Assembly (NCBI GenBank): GCA_964017195.1
Contig: OZ024887.1
Location: 64,673,811 to 64,737,810 of the forward strand
Direction of reading: 5' to 3'
DNA: 64,000 nucleotides
Source: Siderastrea radians
Lineage: Eukaryota > Cnidaria > Anthozoa > Scleractinia > Rhizangiidae
Position 1 is the first letter of the stretch; each line of letters begins with the position of its first letter. The notes under the pieces are model-generated. The model was not told where the DNA came from, did not search any database, and saw nothing but the letters and a program-made list of their open reading frames with translations. Below are positions 46,266 to 57,791 of the stretch, in pieces. A program made the position numbers and the translations under genes.

Positions 46266-47263
46266 ATGCTTAAAGGGGCATAGTCACGAGGATTTCGCAG
46301 ATTTTTGGTCAAAACTGTGCTAAACTTATCGGTAGCTAACTTTATCCATGACCAACATTGTTTGAACATTTAAAGGACCATATTAACTTAATTTCATTAA
46401 GAGAAAACAAACCATGACCATTTAATATCGATTTAATGTCAAGATGCTGAAAGAATTTGAAAAGTTTAGCCTATTTTTTTCAAATTTCAATCCATTTCCA
46501 TCCATGCCATCCGTAGCAACAGACGACAGAAAATAGTTTCAGTGAAGTAATATAGTCTTTGGTAACAAAACTAGACCATTATTTGTGGGCGTTCATTGAT
46601 GTGAGGACATATTTTTTATTTTTAAAGTGAACTAAATTAGCGTGACTATGCCCCTTTAAACAACTTACTTTAGCGTTTGCGACACTCGCTTTCTTTGCAA
46701 GTTACGTAGGAGCACAGTCGATCTCTTGCCAACCTTTGACAACAACAGAACTGGAGCTCAAACTGGAATCGTTTGGACGTTATAACAATCGCTATCAAGC
46801 GATCACAAGCAAGGAAACTGAGAATTTCCCCATCCTTCTCAATCAACCAGCTGCTGGGAAATTGCCTGTATATGAGCTTAATAGCATTAGTATCAAAAAG
46901 CTCTTCCGTGGCAAGAGACAGGCCAACTCTTTCCCACAAACAAATTTCACAAGTGTCGCAAAACGAGGCTTTCTCGACCATAATGGCTACCATCGCCTGT
47001 GCACCGAGTGGTCAGGGGTTACCACGCTCTCACCCGATTATTTCCCGCGCTATCTGAACGAAGTGATCTGCGACCAGAAGGACAACACCTGCCTTGGTCA
47101 CGAAGGAGCCTGTATCTAAGGAAGTTTCGTTGTGAATGTTTTGAAGAAAACAGGTGTATGCGGAGCTGATGGAAAAGAGATCTGGCAACTTCTGAGCCAG
47201 TCTGTCAGATCGTGCTGTAGCTGTCGGCTATATCCGGGCTCATCTTTAAGCGGATTATTGTGA
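46266..47263 (+). pseudogene. Ligand copy C, disrupted
   Basis: The ATG at 46266 follows the usual acceptor. A 382-base MITE (46274-46655) then interrupts the signal peptide after codon 3. The downstream part remains recognisable: prodomain, RGKR site, NFT sequon and the first four mature cysteines. A nonsense codon TAA at 47117-47119 replaces the Gln codon following the fourth mature-domain cysteine (ACIQG in the other copies). After it the frame stays open to the normal TGA at 47261-47263 and still encodes CCSC. Two independent lesions mean no complete ligand can be made unless the MITE is removed and the stop read through. Confidence 0.9.
46274..46655. mobile_element. Kolobok-like MITE inside ligand copy C
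   Basis: The termini AGGGGCATAGTCACG are perfect inverted repeats. TTAA flanks both (46270-46273 and 46656-46659). Copies A, B and D show the uninterrupted TTAA at the same codons. A TTAA target is shared by the Kolobok and piggyBac superfamilies; the AGGGG end favours Kolobok. No ORF is inside. Confidence 0.85.
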
Positions 47264-47413
47264 CACTGTTATGTTTGGGGCAGAAATTATTTCTTCCTAC
47301 ATCTCAGTATTTTTCTTGTAATATAGTTCTTGCATCGTTTAGTTTATTAGTTACATCGTTTAATAATACCAAACGTGAGCCAAAGGCAATATTTTCCTGG
47401 CATTATCAGAATA
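47264..47413 (+). other. 3' flank of ligand copy C
   Basis: This is the conserved sequence that follows every ligand copy, up to the MITE insertion site. Confidence 0.6.
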
Positions 47414-47421
47414 CCTCTTAG

Positions 47422-47997
47422 TAGCCTGCGAGCAGGCTCACTTAGTGTATTATTCGCGCGAGTAACTTGGAGCCGCGATTTGCGAGCCGGTGAGCGAAGC
47501 GAGTCGGCGAGAAGAATGGGGCGAGGAAAAGTTCTTCTCGCCGACTCGCTTCGGCTCACCGGCTCGCAAATCGCGGCTCCAACTTCACCGCGGTCAAACG
47601 TCGGAGGCAGTTTTTTCGTTTTAATTCGCAAGATTTATTCACGATGCTGTCGAGACATGACTAAGGATATATAAAATAGTGGGTGAGTGTAAATATATTT
47701 TCATTTCTCTCAAATAAACGAGTTTCTTTGCTAGTAAGATGTTCCGCACCTAAACAAAATTACTTTTACAAATTGCGCTGACAAGTCCGTTTCCCGTTTT
47801 CAAACACTTAGAACTTTTTAGTAAAGCTCGAAACATTTTAGTAAATCAACTGTACACTGGTAAAGTATCAAACTTTGATCAGTGATAATAGTTCCCTTAC
47901 CTTTGAAGTACTTTTCTTATTTTCCTCGTTTGACCGCGGTGAAGGCTCCAAGTTACTCGCGCGAATAATACACTAAGTGTGCCTGCTCTCAGGCTTT
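47422..47997. mobile_element. Palindromic MITE with a second MITE nested in it
   Basis: CCTCTTAG flanks it (47414-47421 and 47998-48005). The element is a long palindrome starting TAGCCTGCGAGCAGGCTC, with arms containing GGAGCCGCGATTTGCGAGCC. It is interrupted at 47583-47944. A copy without the inner insertion lies at 57792-58002. Confidence 0.8.
47583..47944. mobile_element. 362-bp nested MITE
   Basis: The termini CTTCACCGCGGTCAAACG are perfect inverted repeats. GCTCCAA flanks both (47576-47582 and 47945-47951), a duplication of about 7-8 bases. The interior is AT-rich and non-coding. Confidence 0.8.
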
Positions 47998-48005
47998 CCT
48001 CTTAG

Positions 48006-48270
48006 GCCCTGTCCTTACTGATGTGTTTTCCTTTGAATACGAACATTCATTTGATAGTTTTAATGTAGACGAGAACGCATAACAGTGTGTCCGTTTTCTG
48101 TCAACTTAGTGTAGACACCGGAACATCACGTTTCGTAGTCTGGACGATATTAGGGTAAGCGCCGTCAAACGAAAACGCACGATTTCAATTGGTGTTTAGT
48201 GCTAACCTCAGTTTAATATTTCACATGATATGATACTAAACTGAAGTCTTGGCTGAATATTTAAAAAAGC
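48006..48270 (+). repeat. Array spacer
   Basis: It matches 58010-58200 and about 24270-24320. No gene is seen. The match to unit C ends near 48270, where the large inverted repeat has been inserted. Confidence 0.5.
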
Positions 48271-49560
48271 GACTCTGAAAATCGAAAATAATTTTACGGA
48301 AAATGAATTTTAAGTGACTGTCCGCGTAATTTTCGACCACTCAATTTTGATCAAATTTTCGATTTCCTTTAAACTTCCTGTACGAAACAAGGTTGATATA
48401 GGACTAATGAAAATACAGTTCGTTTGTTGGTAATCTTCAGTACATCTGAGATTTTGAGACAAATGTTGTTGATACTCGGAGCACTCAAAATCGCCCTTCC
48501 GTCATGTCAAAGTTAGCCAATTTTGGGAAGTCTGCTGCCGACCATATATTTATCCAAAAAATCTAACTTTTATACCGGTAATACATACGTCAAGCTACTT
48601 TGGAAATATGTGGAAAAAGTTCACACTATCGAGACTTGTTTAATCGAGAGAGTCTCAAACTGGCCAATGTTAACGGTATCAGCAAGAAGCGGGTCAAGTG
48701 GTAAGACAAAAACAAACGTTTCACAAAATTGTGACTTACTCTGATAATCTTTTGTATTTTTCTTAAGAGTACAAGGATAGTGTCCTTAAACTACTTAATA
48801 TTTCGTGGATCTCTAACGTGTGAAGAGATACAGTTGCAACAATTTTGGAGAAATCCGTTATACGGCAACAACCGTAATGAAACCGAGTGTGACAACGAGC
48901 GTACAAATTTTGACTTCTTAGTCTTGTTCACGGATGAAAATGGGCAAACACTATAACTAAAAGGGTAAAAATTAAAATCATACCTTGAAAGTTGTCCGGC
49001 TTTACTTCTAGGGCTGTTTTTCAACAGCTAATCGGCTGCAAATTTTACGGTGCTGTAACCGATTCTATATCAATTTCGTAGTCTTCTTTCATCCGCTTGC
49101 AAACGGCGATCTCGTGAGCTGAAAGGCTGAAGAACTCCATTATGTTGCGTGAAGAGAGTGAATAAATTCACTGTAACAATCTGCTGGCTAAGGCAACGCC
49201 AGTGACAAGTAAAAGAACGAAGACAAATCCAGGAAATGACACCTGAAAAAAATACTGCGCCGTCCATCTTGTTTCCAGTATATTAACGCTGACCGCAACA
49301 ACACATTTCCTTCCTGATTGCAGCGGAAATGACACCGGATATCACTAACTTGCAAGTGACCAGTAATTCAATTGCCTTGCAGACCACTTCAATAAAATAA
49401 TTCACAATCAAAGTATAGTTTTGATTGTGTTACTATAAGAAATAATCTCTACGGGTACATACGGGTACTAAAGGTCAACTCAAAGTTGGAAATTCCTAGG
49501 CATACATCAGAATATGCTCGTAGGCGACCTTGATATCTCTGGCATTTTTAAATGTCTTAA

Positions 49561-50163
49561 CCTTTTCACGCCCAAGTAGCCATATAAGGCCACTTAATGG
49601 TCGTGCTCATTGTACCACTTGTGACGTCATCAATTTAAATGTCAGCAGATATTCTTGTTAAGCAAATGGTAGAGCTAGGATAGATCTATCCGCACAATAG
49701 TCGGTTTTGGATATCGACCACATTCTGACATAGCAAATTGAAAAACAACGTTGTCAGGTTTGGTGCAAAAATGGTGGTAAAATGGTCCATTACACCTATA
49801 ATTGATCAAGCCTATTTCCAGGCTTTGCCCATAAATCAACACCCAACTTTTTACGGCAGCCAGAAAGGATATGAAAGGCAAAAGGTAGCGAGAGTAAAAG
49901 GGCCGAGAGAAACGAAAGGAAAAGGGCAATAAAAAGGTTCAAAAAGGGTAATGGCAAAAAAAAAAAGTCCAAATTTTGGCTTATGCGCATGCACCAAATT
50001 AAAATATTCTACATTTTTGTACCTAATCTTGGGAAAATCTACCTATTTGGTAAAAAATAGGTTTTTCAGCAAAACTAAGGCCTATTTTGCGTCATGGCAG
50101 CCTAAAAACTGATTTAACGGTTAAAAATGGCGACTTTTTGGTAAAAGCTTGGGAGTGAAAGGG
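49561..50163. mobile_element. 603-bp MITE, piggyBac-like
   Basis: The termini CCTTTTCACGCCCAAG and, inverted, CCCTTTCACTCCCAAG are flanked by TTAA (49557-49560 and 50164-50167). A CCCT-type start with a TTAA target is typical of piggyBac. It sits only in the left arm, so it is younger than the inverted repeat. Confidence 0.75.
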
Positions 50164-50190
50164 TTAAGCAAACGTGAGATAAGCCTGCAA

Positions 50191-52244
50191 TTGCAGAAGT
50201 TAAAATGTTGATAGCGTTTACCATTTTTTGTGCGAGAAAAGTCAACAATTTGGATTTTGAAACGTTGGATTTTTAAAATATTGTCTTATTTTGTTTTCGG
50301 CTAGACGATGTGCTTGTTAAGGGGTGGGGTTAGGCTTTACTGCCCTAGGGTTCCTTTTTTCGGGTATCACACAGCTGCTTAGACCTTCTTATTTCATTGG
50401 ATCTTTTTATCTCGCAGCTCTGTTGTTAGGGCTAGGCGTCAATGCTTCTGTCAGGTTTGTTTATCCCCGGTTTATTGTTTTGTCAGCCAATACTGTGTGG
50501 CGTTCTAAGAGCTGCTTAAGCTCAAACAACCACTTTCCTGGAATTCGATCCTCTAGTAACGAAGGATCTCTGAAACTAAACGGTGGCTTTTTTTGTGGAG
50601 CAAGCGACTTGTATCACTTATAAGGGTGAACAAACCTGAAGAAACACCAGATACTACACATAAGCCTCGCTCAAATCCTAAGAAAAATGTAGTTCTTGGT
50701 ATTTATGAGAGACACCAGGAAGTACTTCAGCACTGCCCGAAAATTCCGTCCTTTTGTAATAATTGTTAAATTTGACGTCAGCCGGTTGTTATTACCGGCA
50801 TACCGCAACCTCTGCATGCCTTACACGGTTTCAATTCGTCCTCATAAACGTTTTGTATTGGCTCCCTTTGCTGTAATTTAACAGCAATTTAAAGGCGATT
50901 TTATTACAATTTTGAAATTCTGCATAGACGTGAGAACGGAACGCATGCAATGTGAGAAAACGAAATTTCAAGTTTCCGTTAAGATCTCCAAACGAGCTTT
51001 TTTGCGTCTACAAAAAGCACTTTTTCCCATCTCATTAAAATCGTTATCAAATTGTCGTGAAATTAACCAAAAATCGCTAGTAGCTTAAACAGACGAATTA
51101 AACTCTCACTTATGGTACACATAAAAACACATATAGGGACAAGTGGGGCGAACTTGCCCTTATCTCAAGTCTCGGGAAACATGTCCCTTTGTGTGAACTA
51201 CCCATTTTCTCAGTAATTATCTCAGAAACCCAACCAGTATACTGAGCAAAAAAACCAAATGCACAGCTTGTCGAAGCTTGGCGTATAATTTGCGTCAAAT
51301 GAAAAAAAGACAGCCTGACCAAAAAGTGCTGTAATCGACGATTATTTTATATTTTTGTACCCTTGAAGACCACCAATAAAACGCAATATTATGACCACAT
51401 TCCACAGCCTGTATAGGTTACACCAGCATTTCCAGGAACTAAGGAAAACAGAAAAACGCAGCTTTTCAAGGATGTTTTGGTCAATGGTTTGGTTGCCAAG
51501 ACAACAAACCGCTGACCAAGTGTCCCGAAGTTTCAGACCACACCCTTTCTTACACCCCCCCTCCCCCTAAACAAACTCCTCGACCCCTAGAAAACCGCTG
51601 CCCCAACAAACTTTTGACTCAGAATGATAATTAATTAAACCGGTATCAAACTCAACACAAAAACAAAACTAAACAAAATACAAAGACGCTGGCAAAGTTG
51701 GAGACGCATAGGTTCATACTGCGTCAAAATATATATAGTTTCCCTACCGTGTAATTAGCCTTGCTGTTTTATCGTATTTGGTTCTTTATTTTTTTGCTCA
51801 TTAAATCCTTTACTGCAGGATCCGGACCTGTTATTTTGTTACGGTGGTGGGTGGTCCAAGCGAAGCTACTTGTTTCTAATTGGATCAATTGATCGATCGA
51901 TCGATCGATCGATCGCATTCATTCATTCATTCATTCATTCATTCATTCATTCATTCATAATGATTCATTCATTCATTCATTTATTCATTCATTCATTCAT
52001 TCATTCATTCATTCATTCAATTGATCAACCAATCAATCGATCGATCGACCACTGATTCATGCAGTCATTTAGTGAGTCAATCTGTCAGTCAGTCAAACAA
52101 TCAATTTTAATTAAAAGCAACCAATGAAACAGTCAGTTAGTAAGTCAGTCAATCCGTCAATCGCACAGTCAGTCATTCGCAGTGAAAAAGTGAGTCAGTC
52201 AATCAGTGCGAACGCCTTAGCGGCAGGGAGCGATGAGAGGTGCA
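50191..52244. other. Loop of the second inverted repeat
   Basis: No supported gene. A 99-residue hydrophobic frame at 50324-50623 has no recognisable motif and no conservation evidence. A simple-repeat tract lies at 51889-52060. Confidence 0.45.
51889..52060 (+). repeat. GATC, ATTC and ATCG microsatellites
   Basis: A GATC/ATCG run is followed by a long ATTC run and then an ATCA/GATC mixture. The Ser-Ile-Asp and Ile-His-Ser ORF is an artefact. Confidence 0.95.
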
Positions 52245-52548
52245 TGCAATCGCAGGGTTATCTGACGTTTGCCTAAGACAGATTAAAAAATGCCAGCGAT
52301 ATCAAGGTCGCCTACGAGCATATTCTGCTGTATGTCTAGGAATTTCCAACTTTGAGTAGTAATTGTAACAGTTTAGTTTGCCAGGGTCCTTTTGATAACA
52401 GAGTCAGTTTTGACTCTGACTGGATGACCCTTGCATAAAGAAATAAAGGTGTATGTATGTATGAGTTGACCTTTAGTACCTATTTGTACCTGTAGAAATT
52501 ATTTCTTATCGTAATTCTCGTGAGAGGCAATACAATCAAAACTGTACT

Positions 52549-52941
52549 TTGATTGTGAATTATTTTAATGAAGTGGTTTGTCAGGCAATCGAATTCCTGG
52601 TCACTTGCAAGCTAGTGATTTCCGGTTTAAATTTCCGGTGTCATTTCCGCTACGATCAGGAAGGAAATGTGTTGTTGCGGTCAGCGGTAACACACTTAAA
52701 ACAAGATGGACGGCGTAGTAGTTTTCAGGTGTCATTTCCCGCAGTTGTCTTCGTTCTTTTACTCGTCACTGGCGTTTCCTTAGCCAGCAGATTGTTACAA
52801 AGAATTTATTCACTCTCTTCGCGCAACATAATGGAGTTCTTCAGCCTTTTAGCTCACGAGATCGCCGCCTGTAAGCGAACGAAAGATGACTACGAAATTG
52901 ATAGAATCCGTTGCAGAACAGTAAAATTTGCAGCCGGTTAG
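52549..52941 (+). pseudogene. Membrane-segment ORF in the right arm, possible old exon
   Basis: The frame holds a hydrophobic segment VFVLLLVTGVSLAS followed by a helical EFFSLLAHEIAACKR region and a stop at 52939-52941. A donor-like AAG|GTATG lies at 52982. The matching left-arm frame (minus strand, about 49020-49260) keeps the hydrophobic segment but has an internal stop. This may be the remains of an exon caught in the repeat. Family unknown. Confidence 0.25.
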
Positions 52942-53639
52942 CTGTTGAAAACAGCCCTAGACGTAAAGCTGGACAACTTTCAAGGTATGATTTTAATTTT
53001 TACCCTTTTAGTTATAGTGTTTGCCCATTTTCATCCGTGAACAAGACAAAGAAGTCAAAATTTGTACACTCGTTGTCACACTCGATTTCATTACAGTTGT
53101 TGCCGAATAACGGATTTCTCCAAAATTGTTGTAACTGTATCTCTTCACATGTTAGAGACCCACGAAATATTGTTAAGTAGTTTAAGGACACTATACTAGT
53201 ACTCTTTGGAAAAATACCTAAGATTATCAGAGTAAGAATTTTGTGAAACGTTTGTTTTTGTCTTACCACTTGACCCGCTTCTTGCTGATACCGTTAACAT
53301 TGGCCAGTTTGAGACTCTCTCGATTAAACAAGTCTCGATAATTTGAACTTTTTCCACCACATTGCTAAAGTAACATGACGTATGCATTACTGCGGTCGGC
53401 AGCAGACTTCCCAAAATTGGCTAATTTCGACTCGACGAAAGGGCGATTTTGAGTGCTCCGGGTGTCAACAACATTTGCCTCAAAATCTCGGGTATACTGA
53501 AGGTTACCAACAAACGAAATGTATTTTCATTAGTCCTATATCAACCTTGTTTCGTACAGAAAGTTTGAAGGAAATCGAAAATTTGATCAAAATTGAGTGG
53601 TCGAAAATTACACGGACAGCCACTTCTAACCTTCGACCA

Positions 53640-55825
53640 CCTGATGTAAAGACAGAGTTTCCCTTAAATCTTCCTGTTCCCGGAGTTAGCACGGATTACA
53701 CGCCACCAAGCCCGTTTCCACCTTGTACCCTTCTTTCAAAGAGCTATGATCAGCCATACTTTCCTGTGTTACTGTTTATTACACGGTAAAAAGTAGTTAT
53801 GAGGAGTGAATGAAATGCCCACTGAGCCGGGTCATTGAGCAGTACTAAGCCTTTCCTGTGGTAGCCTCCCACACAGTCGTTTTGTGGGGAGTAGGGTGAT
53901 ACGACTCCTCTAAAAACGACTGCGTGCGAGGCTATTCCTGTGGTGGAAATTACAATGCTATAAAAGGTATCCGTTACTGACCATTCAAATAAAAGCCCCT
54001 GAGCCATTTCCAAAAGATGTCTTGGAGTTTGTTTGTTTGTTTGTTGTTGTGCACGGAAGTAGCATTGCATGAAATGTTTACTCTGCACTCTTACTTTAGC
54101 TAGTAAAGAACATTAAATCTCGAAAACATCTGAAAACTGCAATTAGTTTTTGACAATCGTTTCTACTTTCACACAGACACAAAAAAATTTTCGAGATTAT
54201 CATTCTTTATATCTAATACAGCCCTTAAAAAGGCAATTAGAACACATATCAACTGAAACCCTCGCGTTCTGTCACTGTAAGGAATTAAGGCTATGACCTC
54301 TGGACTTTTTGCTCTATGTACAGTTGAGGTCAACGAAATCAAAATGAAAACCTGTACCCAAACATTTTAGCCATGCAGTCGTCCAGTCTAACTAATTAGC
54401 TTTTCATGAAATCCCAAGTGTGACTATTCAGATAAAAGCTACTTAGAAGCACATTCCCTTGTGGTTTTAACTTTTGAGTCTGTGGACGAAATCCTGAAGT
54501 GTGACCATTCAAATAGCGCAAAGAAGGACAAAATGTTGTAAAAATAAACGAGCCACAATTACCCAAACTTATAAAACAGTAGTAATGTACATCTAGCAAT
54601 CGCCGTGCTTGTCCTCACACTCAAACACGTCTTTCAAAAGATCATCATTCCGGCCTATTCCTTATTATTATTCCTTATCAAATATCTAGTAGAGCTCTTA
54701 ACAAAAAAAAAAAAAAAAACAATGAGAACACTTTCGATACGACTCTTAAACCTTCAAGCCCCAATATTATATTTGCTATGATTTCAGTTGGAAGAATTTG
54801 ACTAAGCATCAAGACATTTCATCTTTGATGATCATTTTCTCGATTCTCATTAACGGTACGTTTGATCAAGTATTGATATTGTTAGGAGAAAGTAGGTGCT
54901 TATCACTATTGGGGCTGAAAGGGTTAAGAGTTAAGATAAGCCAGTATTAAACTTTTGCCATTATTGTCACGTTCTTGTTACGTATCGACGCGAGCTCAGA
55001 ACATTTGTAGTGCTAGTACAAAAAGCATTTTTAGAAACTACAAAGCGAACTTAAATCGTGAATGATTCAGCACAGGTGCTGAATAGGAAGTAAACACGTC
55101 GTAATAAAAATACAATTTTTACAGGTGAAGACAAAACAGGAAAATCGTCATCGCTACGTGCCTCGCCAGTCCAACACATCATTCCTTCCGTGAGATAAGT
55201 GACTGTTTGAAACTGCTCTCACGACAAAACACTTCATAAGATACGTAGAGGATATTATGAGGCAGCGCGAAGATATGATATTTATTTTAATGGTAAAAAC
55301 AATATTCTACGAACAAGCGCAGCGAGTAAGTAAAATATTCCTTTTTTAACGCGACAAATTAAATTCATATCTTCAGCCGCCCTGTAACTTACTTTTTATT
55401 ATATAGAAAAGAGTGTTTTTGCACAAAAAAAGCCTAAAAGCGAGAAATAACGTCATCGATATCCTAACTAGTGAGGATATGGAAAATACGCCAGTCCTGG
55501 ATGGTTTCCTGGATCTTGTTTTGTATACTACGAACTTTAAGAGTGGTCTATTTTCACTAAAACACTATTGTCTATATAATAAAAAACCTCAAAAAAACCT
55601 ATCGAGCAACTTCCATTCCAACTGGAGCAAAGTTACGTCGTTGGAAAAGAAAAAAGCAGTCTAAAACTGATGCAACTTCATTTACTTCTTAACATGATCA
55701 CCTGGAGGCAATGATATTGATACCAGTTACAAGAAAATGCACTGTAATAAAACCACAAACAGACTTGCATCTAACGCCCAGGTTTGACATCTAGATTCTA
55801 CTGAGATATTTACAGCCAATGACAT
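53640..55825 (+). repeat. 5' flank of ligand unit D
   Basis: It matches 24360-26250 (unit C) and partly 14500-15110 (unit B) and 500-1500 (unit A). No gene is seen. A poly-A tract lies at 54702-54719. Confidence 0.6.
53862..53934. mobile_element. 73-bp MITE with 9-bp target duplication, copy 2
   Basis: This is the same element at the same site as 14676-14750, again flanked by TTCCTGTGG (53853-53861 and 53935-53943). The shared site means the insertion predates the duplication that separated these two units. Confidence 0.85.
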
Positions 55826-55950
55826 AATTTCAGTCATGCCAGAATATAAAATTCGGGTAAGAAGTCGACCTGAATAAGATCTTTAAGGTCGAATACCGAC
55901 AAGAGCTGTTTACAATCACCCTGAGAAGCACATTTAATATAAAGGTAAGT
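55825..55950 (+). promoter_or_regulatory. Promoter and 5' UTR exon of ligand unit D
   Basis: TATAAAA is at 55845-55851. The conserved leader ends AAAG at 55944, before GTAAGT at 55945-55950. The intron to the acceptor at 56997-56998 is only about 1.05 kb, the shortest of the four units. Confidence 0.65.
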
Positions 55951-56998
55951 TTTCGCTAACAACATGTCAGTGTAATATTTAGGGATGGGGTAAAAAGTTA
56001 ATAGGGTAAAAGTTCCATTTACATTGAAGCGCTATTGTTCTTTCATTGCACTCGATCCCTTTTTTGCGTTTTCTATTTTGTTTTCTTTTTTTTCGGAGAA
56101 GTAGAGCTGATCGTCTCGGATAGCCATTCGTTTTCAAGCGCAAAAAGATTTATTTTGCTTACAGACTTTACCCATTTTTAAACGCTTCCGTCTGGGAAAT
56201 AAGACGCGATTGATTCTTTTAATGCTGTGTCTGTTGTTGTCATCTGCCAACATGACATATTCAGTTTTCGTTGTGTGAGGTTATAAAAAATCTAATTTTT
56301 TAACAGAAAAGTTTCTCAGCTCTAAGCAAATCTTACATCTGCCATGGTGAAATTTCCTAGTTAAAACAAAAAACACAGGCCGCATATTTTAAAAATTTTA
56401 AGATGCTAAACCTCCGCATTCGGGAGCAACTTGAGTTAAGTTGCCACATAAAATTGCCACCCACCAAAATGTACGCATAAAAGAGACACACGTTCTGCGT
56501 ATCTTTTGTGAGTTGGCTTTGATGCGCAAAATGGAGATTAATTTCCTGACAGCCGAATTTTTGATATCATGAGTTGCAACCACAAAAATGTCTATACGTA
56601 TAAGACGTTTACTCAGCATTTTTTACAGTTTAGGACGCCATGTTTGTTGCTGGACAAACAAGGGGAATATCGACCAATATCGCCGAACACAGTGCACCCC
56701 CGCTTTCCCGGCCATGTCGAATAATCCTGGTTATCTCGAATCCCCCGCTTTCTCAGCTCGAACTGAGACATGTTTCCATAGCATTTGCTTCGTCTTCTTC
56801 TTTCATTTACTGTTTCCTTTAATTTCTGGAACTCAGTTTACCGATTCTCCTCCCCCCCCCCCCCCCCTTCTTCCCCATCTCGAACAACGCGTGACAACAA
56901 TAAACGGTTCACGAGTTAAACTTGTATGATAAAGTTTCTTGTCACTGAAATTAGCAAAAAAAAAAAGACTGCCTGAATCTATTTTCTCTGATCCATAG
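55951..56998 (+). repeat. Short intron 1 of unit D
   Basis: The sequence matches 17280-18050 of unit B with a large internal deletion, and then jumps to the acceptor region. It contains a run of C at 56852-56868. No gene is seen. Confidence 0.6.
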
Positions 56999-57000
56999 GA

Positions 57001-57600
57001 ATGCTTAAACAACTTACCTTAGCGTTTGCGGCACGCGTTTCCTTTGCAGGTTACGACTAGGAGCACAGTCAATCTCATGTCAACCTTTGACAACATCAGA
57101 ACTGCAGCTCAAACTGGATTCGTTTGGCGGTTATAACAAGCGCTATCGAGCGATCACAAGCAAGGATACTGAGAATTTCCCCATCCTTCTCAATCAACCA
57201 GCCGCTGTGAAATGGCCTGTATCTAAGCTTACTAGCATTATTAAAAAGCTGTTCCGTGGCAAGAGACAGGCCAACTCTTTCCCACAAACAAATTTCAAAA
57301 CGAGGATCTCTCGACCAAACTGGCTACCATCGCCTGTGCACCGAGTGGTCAGCGGTCACCACACTGTCACCCGATTATTTCCCGTGCTATCTGAACGAAG
57401 TGATCTGCGACAAGAAGGACAACAGTTGCCTTGGTCACCAAGGAGCCTGTATCCAAGGAAGTTTCGTTGTGAACGTTTTGAAGAATACAGGTGTATGCGG
57501 AGCTGATGGAAAAGAGACCTGGCAACTTGTGAGCCATTCTGTCAGATCGTGCTGTAGCTGTCGGCTATATCCGGGCTCATGTTTAAGTGGAATATTGTGA
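57001..57600 (+). pseudogene. Ligand copy D, frameshifted
   Basis: A 2-base insertion near 57055 changes the frame and gives a stop at 57058-57060 after 19 codons. A second lesion, a deletion of about 11 bases near 57295, removes the residues just before the KR site and shifts the frame again. Between and after the lesions the prodomain, RGKR site and all eight mature cysteines remain. The mature region is open in the frame of 57256-57600. It is probably dead as a secreted ligand unless an unusual start or splice restores a signal peptide. Confidence 0.85.
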
Positions 57601-57783
57601 CACTGTTATGTTTGTGGGCAGAAATTATTTCTTCCTTTAATAATGCTAGTAAGCTATTATCTCAGTGTTTTTCTTGTAATACATATAGTTCTTGCATCGT
57701 TTAATTTATTTATTATATCGTTTAATAATACATGAGCATAATACATGAGCCAAAGGCAATATTTTCAAGGCATTATCAGAGCA
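57601..57783 (+). other. 3' flank of ligand copy D
   Basis: Conserved ligand 3' sequence with a short local insertion near 57640. Nothing else is seen. Confidence 0.55.
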
Positions 57784-57791
57784 CCTCTTAG

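Larger units (their letters stand above)
48318..53625. repeat. Second large inverted repeat, arms 1.3-1.9 kb
   Basis: The left arm (about 48318-50190) and right arm (about 52245-53625) are reverse complements with many substitutions and indels. A loop of about 2 kb lies between them. Spacer sequence on both sides is continuous near 24310-24330 of unit C, so the whole structure is an insertion. The left arm carries a 603-base MITE (49561-50163) absent from the right arm. No transposase is recognised, and a target duplication is not clear. Confidence 0.7.

Noticed and set aside
50324..50623. 99-residue hydrophobic ORF in the loop of the second inverted repeat
   Set aside because: No motif, no recognisable family and no second copy supports it.
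51870..52055. ORF made of Ser-Ile-Asp-Arg and Ile-His-Ser-Phe repeats
   Set aside because: It is a translated tetranucleotide repeat.
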